DNA of 64,000 nucleotides from an uncultured Clostridia bacterium (GTDB taxonomy: Bacteria > Bacillota > Clostridia > TANB77 > CAG-465), in assembly GCA_934149365.1 (NCBI GenBank), contig CAKPEI010000007.1, positions 1 to 64,000 on the forward strand, written 5' to 3'. Numbering within the stretch: position 1 is the first letter of the stretch; each line of letters begins with the position of its first letter. The position numbers were made by a program, and so were the translations under genes. Positions 25,938-35,113 of the stretch are shown one piece after another. Below the pieces are notes generated by a model. The model did no database searches, was not told the DNA's origin, and saw only the letters and a list, made by a program, of their open reading frames with translations.

Positions 25938-25976
25938 AAACCATATAAATTTCAAAATGAATTTATATGGTTTTTT
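25938..25976 (+). terminator. Terminator after pilin 3
   Basis: AACCATATAAATT and AATTTATATGGTT form a stem, followed by TTTTT. It can also serve srtB coming from the other side. Confidence 0.85.
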
Positions 25977-25978
25977 TG

Positions 25979-26815
25979 TTAATTTCTTTTTTCTCTCTTT
26001 ATAAGTTTTGCGTGAAGTACTGCACGTTCAGTATCTTTATAACAAGTGGAAAGTGTTAATATGTAATCCTTTGCAGATACCTTTGTTTTAAAGTTATGCT
26101 GACTTCTTTTAAGAAGCATATTCGCAAAATTTAAAAATTCTTGGTCGCTACCAAAGGTTGTACTTAAGTAATCACTAGTAGTAGGAATATGGTATATGCT
26201 AAAGACTTGCCATAATGTATTTTCTGTTTCTGTAGATAGTTTTATTACATAATTTTCAGAGTTGTTTAACCAACCATTAGTAAATATATTTATTAAAGAG
26301 CCAAACATTGTTTTGTTAAGTCTTGAGTGACCATATATTATTGTGTTTTTATTTAAGTTTTTGATGTTATTCCTATAATCTAAGAAAATCCAACCTGCAG
26401 CATTATTTGTTTTATCAAAAGAATGTGTTAAATAATATTCATTATTGTCTACTTGAACAAATGGATAATTTATATTAGTACCATTTACTTGTATCCAACC
26501 AACAGTAGAAGAATTTTTTTCTTTTAATTTAGCAAAATCTACATTGATTAAGTTCATTTCTATAAAATCCCAGTAAGGATCATCTTTACTTACTTCTTCT
26601 TGTTCTATTATTTCTGTATTTTCACTATCTTGTACTTCACTTACGTCATTGATTTTTTCTATGTTTTGCTCAACATTTTTGGTTTTACCATTGTCTAAAA
26701 ACCATTTAACTATATATATACTAGAAAGTACAATTAATAATGAAAAGAAACATATTAATATTATATTTATTTTCTTTATTTTTCTGTTTTTTTCTTGTTT
26801 TACTGCTTTTCTCAT
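25979..26815 (-). CDS. srtB: Class B sortase
   Basis: A 278-residue membrane-anchored transpeptidase that links surface proteins to peptidoglycan. N-terminal basic and hydrophobic anchor (about residues 17-38), then the sortase barrel: WIQVNGTNINYPFVQ, catalytic His in IIYGHSRLN, catalytic Cys258 in LTLSTC and Arg264 in ERAVLHAKL. The Ser in TLSTC and the length match class B. No LPXTG-type substrate gene is nearby; the adjacent pilin 3 has none. It converges on pilin 3. Confidence 0.92.
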   Translation of the reverse strand: MRKAVKQEKNRKIKKINIILICFFSLLIVLSSIYIVKWFLDNGKTKNVEQNIEKINDVSEVQDSENTEIIEQEEVSKDDPYWDFIEMNLINVDFAKLKEKNSSTVGWIQVNGTNINYPFVQVDNNEYYLTHSFDKTNNAAGWIFLDYRNNIKNLNKNTIIYGHSRLNKTMFGSLINIFTNGWLNNSENYVIKLSTETENTLWQVFSIYHIPTTSDYLSTTFGSDQEFLNFANMLLKRSQHNFKTKVSAKDYILTLSTCYKDTERAVLHAKLIKREKRN

Positions 26816-26954
26816 AAAATCACCTACTTTTAAATTATATCATAATAAGTATGTGTTTTGTATATATACTTTGAAATTATTTAATTTTATAGTATAAAAA
26901 GGTTTAAATAGCATTAAATTTAATGTATAATGTAGAGGTGGGAGGAAGGTATAG

Positions 26955-27527
26955 ATGAATAATATTTTAGAAATAACAATGATAATATCAACAATCATAT
27001 ATTCATATTTATTAATTTATCTAAAAAGACCGGCCTTTGTATTTGGAGTGATTTCCTCTGGAATAATGGCGTATTTACTTTTTTCCTCACATATATATAT
27101 ACAAGCTGTATTACATTGTATTTATGTAGTTATGTATATATACTCATTTTTCTATTGGGGCAGAAAAATTCCACCCAGTATTTCGAATATTACCCAAAAG
27201 GAGTTAATACTTAGTATAGTATATATAGTAAGTTTTACTGGAATAATGGGATATGCCTTTTCGGCAATATCAGAAGTTTATCCATATATAGACGCATTTA
27301 GTGCTGGTTGTTCTATGGTAGCTGTTTTTTTACTTAGTAAAAAGGTTATAGAACATTCATATATATTTATAATTTCAAACATTGCATCAATGGCTGTATG
27401 TTATATGACAAAAAGTTATGCCACGATATTAACTTTTGTTATATATATGATTTTTAATATTATACGAGTGTACGTTTGGGAGAGAAATACTGACAAAAAA
27501 TATGTAAAATGGGGGGTAAAAAAATGA
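26955..27527 (+). CDS. pnuC: PnuC-like nicotinamide riboside/mononucleotide transporter
   Basis: A 190-residue protein with about seven hydrophobic segments. QAVLHCIYVVMYIYSFFYWGR and a C-terminal MIFNIIRVYVWER match the PnuC family of NAD-precursor uptake facilitators. Start after GTGGGAGG. Overlaps the upstream edge of corA by 4 to 19 bases depending on which corA start is used. The PnuC assignment is by motif; another vitamin could be the substrate. Confidence 0.75.
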   Translation: MNNILEITMIISTIIYSYLLIYLKRPAFVFGVISSGIMAYLLFSSHIYIQAVLHCIYVVMYIYSFFYWGRKIPPSISNITQKELILSIVYIVSFTGIMGYAFSAISEVYPYIDAFSAGCSMVAVFLLSKKVIEHSYIFIISNIASMAVCYMTKSYATILTFVIYMIFNIIRVYVWERNTDKKYVKWGVKK

Positions 27528-28480
27528 TAGAAATATTTAAAACTAACGATAATTTAAGAAAAATAGAAAAAGTAGATAAAATAGAAAAAGGAGTTTGGAT
27601 AAATTTATATAGTCCTACTCATGAAGAAATAGAATATATTATATCAAAAACGGGCGCAGATAGAGGTTTTATAGAAAACTCACTAGACCAAGAAGAAAGG
27701 TCACATATAGATACAGAAGATGATCAAGTGCTAGTTTCTATAAATGTGCCAGTAAAAGAAATGACTGCAAAACAAACAAGAGTGAAAAGATATACAACCA
27801 TACCTCTTGGTATGATTATAATAAAAGATGACTATATTTTAACAGTATCTTCTGAAAAGTTAGAAGTACTAAACAGTATAACAAGTGAAAGAATTATATT
27901 AGGTGAATTTGCAACATATAAAAAATCAAGAATTATATTTCAAGTACTATACAAGGTTGCAGAGGAGTATATAGGCTTTTTGGACATAATAAACAAAGAT
28001 ATTGAAAAGTTTGAAGAAAAGCTAGAGAAGACTATGCAAAATAAAGAATTGATGAAATTAATACATTTCCAAAAAAGTATGATATATTTTGATGCAGCTT
28101 TAAAATCTAACCAGTCAGTTATGGAAAGATTAAAGAGAGGCAAAATAATAAAACTATATGAAGAGGATGAAGATATACTAGAAGATGCAGCAATTGAAAA
28201 TAGACAAGCTATGGAAATGGTTACTACATATAGTGAAATCTTAAATGGAATGATTGAAGTATTTGGAACAATGGTATCAAATAACCTTAACTTAGTAATG
28301 AAATTCTTGACTTCAATAACAATTTTAATATCAATTCCCACACTTATATCTAGCATATTAGGAATGAACGTAACATTCCCATTTATGACAAATGTATTTG
28401 GCTTTTGGATGGTTATGTTTATCTCTATTTTAGCTACTATATTGACGTGGTCATACTTAAAGAAAAAGGATTTAATGTAA
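27524..28480 (+). CDS. corA: CorA-family magnesium transporter
   Basis: A 318-residue divalent cation channel: a large cytoplasmic domain, then two C-terminal membrane helices with the selectivity motif GMN in SILGMNVTFPF and a basic end LKKKDLM. The start chosen is ATG at 27524 because GGGGGG lies 7 bases before it; ATG at 27509 is inside pnuC without a ribosome site. Overlaps the pnuC end by 4 bases. Confidence 0.9.
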   Translation: MIEIFKTNDNLRKIEKVDKIEKGVWINLYSPTHEEIEYIISKTGADRGFIENSLDQEERSHIDTEDDQVLVSINVPVKEMTAKQTRVKRYTTIPLGMIIIKDDYILTVSSEKLEVLNSITSERIILGEFATYKKSRIIFQVLYKVAEEYIGFLDIINKDIEKFEEKLEKTMQNKELMKLIHFQKSMIYFDAALKSNQSVMERLKRGKIIKLYEEDEDILEDAAIENRQAMEMVTTYSEILNGMIEVFGTMVSNNLNLVMKFLTSITILISIPTLISSILGMNVTFPFMTNVFGFWMVMFISILATILTWSYLKKKDLM

Positions 28481-28495
28481 GAAAGAGAGGAAGAT

Positions 28496-29864
28496 ATGGC
28501 AAAAGAAAAAGTAGTGTTTTTTTGTAAAGAATGCGGCTACGAGAGTGCAAAATGGCTTGGAAAATGTCCTGCTTGTAACAATTGGAATAGTTTTGTAGAA
28601 GAAAAAATAAAAACAAATGTTGCAAAAGGAAATACTAAATATAAAGTTGGAGAAAGCACAGTAAAAAAATTAAATGAAATACAGAATTTAGAAAAAAACA
28701 GACTAGATACAGGTTACGAAGAATTAAACAGAGTACTTGGACGGTGGCTTAGTAGATGGCTCACTAGTTCTTTTAGGCGGGGAACCTGGAATAGGTAAAT
28801 CTACATTGGTACTTCAGGTTTGTAATAATTTAACTAAACACGGAACATTGCTTTATGTATCTGGTGAGGAGTCTGATACTCAAATAAAAATGAGAGCAGA
28901 TAGACTTAAAGTAAACAGTGATAATATACTTTTTTTAGGTGAAACCAATATAAACGAGATAGAGGCTCAAATAGAAAAAATAAATCCTAAGTTTTGTATT
29001 ATAGACTCTATACAAACTATGTATGATGAAGATATATCTTCTGCTTCTGGAAATATATCGCAGGTAAGAGAAGTTACAGCAAGGCTTATGAATATAGCAA
29101 AAAGCAAAAACATAAGTATGATAGTGATAGGTCATGTTACAAAAGATGGAAATATAGCAGGGCCTAGACTTCTAGAGCATATGGTGGATGTAGTGCTATA
29201 TATTGAGGGAGAAAGATTTTTAAGCCATAGAATAATACGTGGCGTAAAAAATAGATTTGGCTCTACTAATGAAATAGGAATATTTGAAATGAGAGAAGAG
29301 GGGCTAGTTGAAGTAAACAACATGTCAGAAATATTTCTAAATAGAGATGAACAAGCTCTTCCTGGCACAGTTACTACAGCCATTTTAGAAGGTAATTCTA
29401 CTCTTGCTATTGAAGTTCAGGCATTAACAACACATTCGTATTACAACATGCCACGAAGAGTATCAAATGGAGTAGATTTTAATAGACTAAACATGATAAT
29501 AGCTGTTATAGAAAAAATGTGTGGTATTAATTTGGGTACACAAGATATATATGTAAATGTAATTGGTGGACTTAAAATAACTGAGACTTCAGCAGATATT
29601 GCCATAGCTTTTGCAATAATTTCTAGTTATAAAGGAATACCTATTTCAAAAGATAGCATATTTTTAGGAGAAATGGCATTAAATGGTCAAATAAGGAATG
29701 TTGTTAATATAGAGAAAAGATTAAAAGAATTAGAAAAAATAGGGTATAAAAAAGTTTATGCTCCTAGGAAGCAACTAGAAAATTTAAAAGATACATATAA
29801 TATAAAAATGATAAAATTAAATGATATTCAAACAATAGTAGAAAAGTTTTTAAACAGTAAATGA
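28496..29864 (+). pseudogene. radA: DNA repair protein RadA, split by a one-base insertion
   Basis: RadA is a RecA-related ATPase and branch-migration helicase. The first part has the zinc finger CKECGYESAKWLGKCPAC and reads to NRVLG. Then an extra C at about 28742 (GGA-C-GGT GGC) shifts the frame; the rest (GGLVDGSLVLLGGEPGIGKST, Walker A; KNRFGS; Lon-like C-terminal domain) is open to 29864. Without that base the protein would have the normal length of about 455 residues. The insertion is not in a homopolymer. It may be a real mutation, a minority variant or a sequencing error. Restart at TTG 28737 would make a protein without the zinc finger, but no ribosome site is present. Forms an operon with disA. 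Confidence 0.85.
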
Positions 29865-29883
29865 TAAAAAAGGGTTGATGAAA

Positions 29884-30957
29884 ATGTTAGAAAAAGAAAT
29901 GTTAGAAGTGATAAAGAAAATAGCACCAGGAACAAGAATAAGGGAAGGATTAGATAATATTCTAAGAGCCAAAACGGGAGCACTTATTGTTGTAGGTGAT
30001 AGTAGTGAAGTTATGCAAGTTGCAGATGGTGGGTTTGAAATAAATCAGGAATATACACCTGCTAAAATATATGAACTTGCTAAAATGGACGGAGCAATAA
30101 TTGTTAGTAAAGATTTTAAAAAGATATTGAAAGCAAATGTACAACTTATACCAGACCATAAAATACAAACAATAGAAACAGGTACAAGACATAGGGCAGC
30201 AGAAAGAACAGCAAAGCAAACAGGTGAATTAGTTATTTGTATTTCACATAGAAGAGGTATTATAACATTATTTTTAGGAAATACAAGATATATAATAAAT
30301 GAAACAGATACTATTATAATGAGAGCAAACCAAGCCTTAGAAGTTATGGAAAAATATAAATCTGTATTTGACTATACTATATCAAACTTGAATGAGCAAG
30401 AACTTGAAAATATTGTTTCCTTAGATGTTGTAACCAATGCTATATATCGTTCTGAAATGGTAATTAGAATGGAAGAAGAAGTTCAGAAAAATATAATTGA
30501 GCTTGGAACAGAAGGAAAACTTATAGAAATACAATTAAGACAACTTTTAAATGGTGTGGAAGCAGAAGAAAGAAAAATAATACAAGATTATATTGTAAAT
30601 AGTAAAAAGACCAAACCAGGTATTGATAAGACTGTTGAAGCAATAAGAAAACTAAGTAAAGAAGAAATACTAGCAGGTGAAAAAGTTGCTAAACTTCTAG
30701 GGTATAAGGTAGAGCCAAATATACTAGATGAGTCAGTAATTCCAAGAGGATATAGAATACTTAGTAAAATACCTAAAATGCCAAACAATATAATAGAAAA
30801 TTTAATAGATGCTTTTTATAGCATTCAAGGTGTCAGAATGGCTACTGTAACAGAACTTGATGAAGTTGACGGAATAGGCGAAACAAGAGCGAAGATTATT
30901 AGTCAAACTCTAAGAAAGTTAGAAGAACAATATCTTATAAAAAATTACAAAATATAG
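29884..30957 (+). CDS. disA: DNA integrity scanning protein / diadenylate cyclase DisA
   Basis: Makes c-di-AMP and scans DNA for lesions. N-terminal DAC domain with DGAIIVSKD and GTRHRAAERTA (the DGA and RHR motifs), a helical linker, and a C-terminal helix-hairpin-helix DNA-binding domain (VDGIGETRAKIISQTLRKL). Two in-frame ATGs (29878, 29884); the second has the better spacing to AAAAGGG. Gene order radA-disA is common in Firmicutes. Note that its usual partner radA is frameshifted here. Confidence 0.94.
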   Translation: MLEKEMLEVIKKIAPGTRIREGLDNILRAKTGALIVVGDSSEVMQVADGGFEINQEYTPAKIYELAKMDGAIIVSKDFKKILKANVQLIPDHKIQTIETGTRHRAAERTAKQTGELVICISHRRGIITLFLGNTRYIINETDTIIMRANQALEVMEKYKSVFDYTISNLNEQELENIVSLDVVTNAIYRSEMVIRMEEEVQKNIIELGTEGKLIEIQLRQLLNGVEAEERKIIQDYIVNSKKTKPGIDKTVEAIRKLSKEEILAGEKVAKLLGYKVEPNILDESVIPRGYRILSKIPKMPNNIIENLIDAFYSIQGVRMATVTELDEVDGIGETRAKIISQTLRKLEEQYLIKNYKI

Positions 30958-31079
30958 TAGAAAAATTATATCAATGTAACAAAAATATATTATTTGTGTT
31001 AAAATTTTATTACAGGTATTGTTATATGTAAAAATTAATGTTATACTTCGTATATGAAGTAACAGATGAGGAGGATATT

Positions 31080-31322
31080 ATGGAAGGTTTTTGGAAAAGA
31101 GAATGGAATTTATTTTTAAAAGATATGCAAGAATTAGGTGAATTTTTCTTACAACCAGTAACATTTGGTAAAAAAGATTTAATGCTTAAACCAACTAAAG
31201 AAGAGGTTATAGAAAAATCTGAAACTATAGGAACTTCTTTCTGGCAAAGAGAAAAACAAGCTTTCTTAAATGACATGCAAGAATTAGGTGAATTCTTCAT
31301 GCAACCAGTATCTTTTAAATAG
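31080..31322 (+). CDS. 80-residue protein with a duplicated FW.RE..FL.DMQELGEFF unit
   Basis: ATG at 31080 follows GATGAGGAGG; the longer in-frame ATG at 31038 has no ribosome site. Two copies of a 27-residue unit: FWKREWNLFLKDMQELGEFF with LQPVTFGK, and FWQREKQAFLNDMQELGEFF with MQPVSFK, joined by a charged linker (MLKPTKEEVIEKSET). It is amphipathic and has no membrane segment. No family recognised; it could bind a partner twice or act as a dimer-like single chain. It follows disA by about 120 bases, beyond any tight operon. Confidence 0.7.
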   Translation: MEGFWKREWNLFLKDMQELGEFFLQPVTFGKKDLMLKPTKEEVIEKSETIGTSFWQREKQAFLNDMQELGEFFMQPVSFK

Positions 31323-31346
31323 TATAGAATGTTTAGATAGATATAG

Positions 31347-31388
31347 GCATACAAATAGCTCTAAAAAGGGCTATGTTTGTATGCTTTT
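31347..31388 (+). terminator. Terminator after the duplicated-motif gene
   Basis: GCATACAAATAGC and GCTATGTTTGTATGC pair with a short bulge, followed by TTTTCTG. Confidence 0.8.
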
Positions 31389-31407
31389 CTGTTTTATGTT
31401 TTAATAT

Positions 31408-31436
31408 ATAAAAAAGGAGCTTTTACATAAGCTCCT
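31408..31436 (-). terminator. Terminator of the dehydrogenase gene (minus strand)
   Basis: AAGGAGCTT and AAGCTCCTT form the stem; on the minus strand it is followed by TTTTT. Confidence 0.8.
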
Positions 31437-31440
31437 TGAT

Positions 31441-32418
31441 TTAGTTATTTACTACAAGTTCATCTATATTTGATATTGTTTTAGCAATAATTCTTTGTAC
31501 AGCTTCAATACTATTAAAAGCATTATGCGGTGTTATTACAACGTTTGGTAGTTCAGTAAGCTTCTTGTTAAGTTCAATTGCTTTAGAAGCTTCTTTTATT
31601 GGAGAGTTAAACATATTTTCTTCTATCATTAAATTTTCACCCTCTAATACATCTAGACCTGCACCATATATTTTCCCTGATTCAATATGTTTTATTAAAT
31701 CGTTAGTTTTTACTAAATCACCTCTTGCTGTATTTATAAGAATAGAGCCATCTTTCATTTTGCTTAATGTTTCATCATTTATCATATGGTGAGTATATTT
31801 GTTTGAAGGAACGTGTAATGTTACAATGTCTGATGTTTCTAAAAGTTCGTCTAAAGAAACATACTTGAAGTTTATAATTTCTGCTAAAAACTCATCTTGT
31901 TTTATATCATAAACTCTAACATGCATTCCAAAACTTCTAGCCATTCTTGCAACATGAAGTCCAATTCTACCTCCACCTATAATACCAATTGTTTTATTCT
32001 TTAAATCAAATCCCATTAAACCATCAGTTGAGAAGTTCCCATTACATGTACTTATGTAAGACTCGTTAATTTTTCTAGATAAAGAAAGCATAAGTGCAAA
32101 TGTATGCTCTGCAACTGTATTTTCACCATATAGTGGAACATTCTTTACAGCAATATTTTTTTCTTCTGCATACGCAACATCTATGTGGTCAGTTCCAGTG
32201 GAACGAGTTGCAATCATTTTTAAATTAGGGCAAGCTTTAATAGTTTCTTTAGATACTTTTGAATGTACAAAAACACAAATAGCATCACTATCTTCATACT
32301 CTTTAATATCAACGTTTTGTAATGGCTCAGAAAAAAATCTGGCTGTATTATGTTTGTTAAAAACCTTATCAAATTCTTCTTTTTCCATATCTGTAACTTC
32401 AAAAAATGAAATAATCAT
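31441..32418 (-). CDS. NAD-dependent D-2-hydroxyacid dehydrogenase (D-lactate type)
   Basis: A 325-residue oxidoreductase. Rossmann motif GIIGGGRIGLHVARMARSFG (about residues 145-164), conserved Arg in NTARGDLV, Glu in GLDVLEGE, and catalytic His in VITPHNAFN. GTDHIDVAYA at the catalytic-domain edge fits D-lactate or related 2-hydroxyacid dehydrogenases. It probably reduces pyruvate or a branched 2-oxoacid. Stands alone with its own terminator. The precise substrate is not determinable. Confidence 0.88.
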   Translation of the reverse strand: MIISFFEVTDMEKEEFDKVFNKHNTARFFSEPLQNVDIKEYEDSDAICVFVHSKVSKETIKACPNLKMIATRSTGTDHIDVAYAEEKNIAVKNVPLYGENTVAEHTFALMLSLSRKINESYISTCNGNFSTDGLMGFDLKNKTIGIIGGGRIGLHVARMARSFGMHVRVYDIKQDEFLAEIINFKYVSLDELLETSDIVTLHVPSNKYTHHMINDETLSKMKDGSILINTARGDLVKTNDLIKHIESGKIYGAGLDVLEGENLMIEENMFNSPIKEASKAIELNKKLTELPNVVITPHNAFNSIEAVQRIIAKTISNIDELVVNN

Positions 32419-32547
32419 AAATAACCTCCTAAAATATATAATTATTATTTGAAATTACATACATTATATACTAAAAGTATAAAAATACAAATATAATATC
32501 TAAATAAATGTAGATAGATAATTAAATAAAAGGCAAAAGGAAAAATG

Positions 32548-32576
32548 TTGACATGATTAATAAAATATAGTATATT
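32548..32576 (+). promoter_or_regulatory. Promoter of the DUF5684-like gene
   Basis: TTGACA, 17 bases, TATATT, about 45 bases before the start at 32620. Confidence 0.75.
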
Positions 32577-32619
32577 GAAAAAGAGCGAATAAGCTCCTAA
32601 ATGAAAAGGAGGAATATAT

Positions 32620-33042
32620 ATGGATTACACAGAATATGGAACAATGTTAATATCAGAAGCACCAGAAGCTACTATATTTGGATTTATAGCTGGACTTGGA
32701 GCCACTGTTTGGGTTGTATCTTTGGTTATTGGAATAATATCTATAATAGCATTATGGATGGTATTTGAAAAAGCAGGTAAACCTGGTTGGGCATCAATTA
32801 TTCCAATATATAATGCTGTTGTTTTACTTAATATAGCTGGTTTTTCAGGATGGTATATATTGCTAATGTTAATTCCTATAGTAAATGTTTTCTTTGGCTT
32901 TTACATGAATATTAAACTAGCAAAAGCATTTGGAAAATCTACAGGCTTCGGAATTGGTTTAATACTATTAAACACAATTTTTGTTGCAATATTAGCATTT
33001 GGAGATTCAAAATATATCGGAAACAAAAAAGTAGAAGCATAA
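32620..33042 (+). CDS. DUF5684-like membrane protein
   Basis: A 140-residue protein with four hydrophobic segments. WMVFEKAGKPGWASIIPIYNAVVLL, IPIVNVFFGFYMNIKLAKAFGKSTGFG and a final ILAFGDSKYIG are diagnostic of this family of unknown function, often found near signal peptidases or secretion genes. Start after AAAGGAGG. The hairpin terminator at 33063 follows it, so it is monocistronic. Confidence 0.82.
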   Translation: MDYTEYGTMLISEAPEATIFGFIAGLGATVWVVSLVIGIISIIALWMVFEKAGKPGWASIIPIYNAVVLLNIAGFSGWYILLMLIPIVNVFFGFYMNIKLAKAFGKSTGFGIGLILLNTIFVAILAFGDSKYIGNKKVEA

Positions 33043-33062
33043 TATATAAATATGTATGCACA

Positions 33063-33107
33063 TAAGGTGAGTGATGTTGTTTATGAAACATCACTTGCTT
33101 TTTTTAC
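33063..33107 (+). terminator. Terminator of the DUF5684-like gene
   Basis: AGTGATGTT and AACATCACT form the stem, followed by TGCTTTTTTT. Confidence 0.8.
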
Positions 33108-33159
33108 GCATATATTATATATTTTATTAAAATTAAAAGTAATAAAGGAGTGGAATTTT

Positions 33160-34179
33160 ATGATAATAAGATATCCTAGGCAAGTTAAAGAAGGAGATTA
33201 TGTTGGAATAACAGCAATATCTAGTGCAGCTAATTTAGATAAGGTAGAAGTAGCAGAGAACAATTTAAAAAAGTTAGGATTTAATATAAAAGAAACAGAG
33301 AATGTACGAACGGTATATAAACTTGTAAGTTCAAGTGGAAAAGAAAGAGCAAATCAGTTTATGAAACTTTGGGAAGATGAAGAGGTATCATACATAATAG
33401 CCGCAAGAGGTGGAGAGTTTGCTATGGAAATGTTACCATATTTGCATGATTACAAAGAGAAATTAAATACTCTTGCACCAAAATGGATGCAAGGCTATTC
33501 TGATACTAGTTTGATTAATTTCTATTTAACAACAAACTATAATATTGCAACAGTACATAGTCAAAATCTTGGAGACTATGCAATGAGAAAATTACATCAT
33601 TCATTACTTGATGCAATTAATATGGTAAAACTAGAAGAAGGTAAAGAATATATAGAGGAAAGCTTTTATAAATTTGCCAAAAGAGATGAAGAAAATGATG
33701 TAGAAGCGGAGTATGAGTTAGTATATGATAATGAGTATAAAACATTAGATGGTAAAAAAGAATGCAAAGTATCTGGAAGAGCTATAGGAGGCTGTATTGA
33801 TGTTATAAAAACAGTAATAGGCACACCATATGATAATGTTAAGAATTTTTGTAATCAGTTTGAAGAAGGTATGATTTGGTGTATTGAAAATTGTGAACTT
33901 TCTGTACCAGATTTATACAGGGCTTTGTGGCAAATGAGAGAAGCTGGTTGGTTTGATAATGTAAAAGCATTTTTAATAGGTAGAACATATAGTAAAGAGG
34001 AAGTAGGAGAATTTACATATCAAAATGCAATAGAGGATGCATTAGGCTTTTTCAACGTACCTATAATATATGATATAGACATAGGGCATGTCCCACCACA
34101 AATTACATTTGTAAATGGTGCATATTTGGAGTTTGAATATAAAGCGGGAAAAGGGAAATTTATTCAAAAATATATTTAG
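33160..34179 (+). CDS. S66 family LD-carboxypeptidase (MccF/LdcA-like)
   Basis: A 339-residue serine peptidase that trims L,D-linked residues from muropeptides or, as in MccF, cleaves a peptide-nucleotide antibiotic. Nucleophile Ser in MQGYSDTSLIN, conserved N-terminal GDYVGITAISSAAN, and C-terminal catalytic Glu/His region with VPIIYDIDIGHVPPQI. The start is ATG at 33160 after AAAGGAGTGG; an upstream in-frame extension covers the terminator hairpin and is not real. A degraded copy of its 3' end lies about 200 bases downstream. Confidence 0.88.
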   Translation: MIIRYPRQVKEGDYVGITAISSAANLDKVEVAENNLKKLGFNIKETENVRTVYKLVSSSGKERANQFMKLWEDEEVSYIIAARGGEFAMEMLPYLHDYKEKLNTLAPKWMQGYSDTSLINFYLTTNYNIATVHSQNLGDYAMRKLHHSLLDAINMVKLEEGKEYIEESFYKFAKRDEENDVEAEYELVYDNEYKTLDGKKECKVSGRAIGGCIDVIKTVIGTPYDNVKNFCNQFEEGMIWCIENCELSVPDLYRALWQMREAGWFDNVKAFLIGRTYSKEEVGEFTYQNAIEDALGFFNVPIIYDIDIGHVPPQITFVNGAYLEFEYKAGKGKFIQKYI

Positions 34180-34347
34180 TGTGTCAGAACAATTTACTGA
34201 TGGCAGTAAGATGTAAAAGTGTGCGAATAGTGAAGATTATAAACCAATTTGATATATTTATCACTTAATAGCCTAAAATAGGGATAGTAGAAAAAAGTTG
34301 TTGTTTTGTCTAAATCATATTCAGTAGTACAAACTATTTTATGAAGC

Positions 34348-34385
34348 AAAGCGCAAAAAGGAAAATTCATTCAAAAATATATTTA
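34348..34385 (+). repeat. Degraded copy of the S66 gene 3' end
   Basis: Bases 34348-34385 match 34141-34178 (the last 38 bases before the S66 stop) with four mismatches. Likely the remnant of a lost tandem paralogue. The rest of the gap 34180-34434 shows nothing recognisable. Confidence 0.8.
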
Positions 34386-34434
34386 ACGTACACACCTTAA
34401 TGTAGTTTAAAATAAAATACATTAAGGTGGTTTT

Positions 34435-34959
34435 ATGTTTAAATTTTTTAAAGAATTATATGAAGATGCAAAGAATATAAAAGAAAAGGATCCTGCCACT
34501 AAAAGCATAATAGAAGTTGTTTTATTATACCCAGGTTTCCACGCAGTATTATGGCATAGATTATCGCACAAACTGTATAAAATAGGGTTAAGGTTTTTAC
34601 CAAGATTAATATCTCAAATTGTAAGAGGATTTACTGGAATAGAAATACATCCGGGGGCTAAGATAGGAAGAAGACTTTTTATAGATCATGGAATGGGAAT
34701 TGTAATAGGCGAAACTGCAGAAGTTGGAAATGATTGCACAATATATCATGGAGCTACTTTAGGAGGAACAGGAAAGGACATAAATAAAAGACATCCAACA
34801 ATAGGAAACAATGTTATGGTGGGAACAGGTGCAAAGATATTAGGTCCAATAGAAATAGCCAGCAACATAAAAATAGGTGCAGGTGCAGTTGTTTTAAAAG
34901 AATGCTTAGAAGAAAATGTTACATTAGTTGGTATGCCCGCAAGAGTGGTTAAAAAATAG
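34435..34959 (+). CDS. cysE: Serine O-acetyltransferase
   Basis: A 174-residue left-handed beta-helix enzyme that makes O-acetylserine from serine and acetyl-CoA for cysteine synthesis. N-terminal helical part with HAVLWHRLSHKLY, then hexapeptide repeats GIEIHPGAKIGRRLFIDHGMG, VIGETAEVGND and TIYHGATLGGTGKD, with the catalytic His in IDHGMG. Short (Gram-positive type) form. ATTAAGGTGG is the ribosome site. cysK is not adjacent. Confidence 0.93.
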   Translation: MFKFFKELYEDAKNIKEKDPATKSIIEVVLLYPGFHAVLWHRLSHKLYKIGLRFLPRLISQIVRGFTGIEIHPGAKIGRRLFIDHGMGIVIGETAEVGNDCTIYHGATLGGTGKDINKRHPTIGNNVMVGTGAKILGPIEIASNIKIGAGAVVLKECLEENVTLVGMPARVVKK

Positions 34960-34970
34960 ATAAAATTCAT

Positions 34971-35015
34971 AAATAGTCATATATATAAATGTGATATATA
35001 GACTATTTATTTTTT
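34971..35015 (+). terminator. Terminator of cysE
   Basis: AAATAGTC and GACTATTT bracket an AT-rich inner stem, followed by ATTTTTTG. Confidence 0.75.
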
Positions 35016-35113
35016 GCCTAAAACACAAAAAAGTTACACAATATTTATTGCATACGAAAATATATATGGTATAATTATGACTAGGTTGTAATTATTATGA
35101 AGGGAGGTATATT

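Noticed and set aside
25979..26815. Sortase B as the anchoring enzyme of pilin 3
   Set aside because: Pilin 3 has a prepilin leader and no C-terminal sorting motif or tail helix. The genes are convergent, so adjacency alone is weak evidence.
33052..33159. N-terminal extension of the S66 peptidase
   Set aside because: The extension reads through a terminator hairpin with T-run and has no ribosome site; the ATG at 33160 has a good one.
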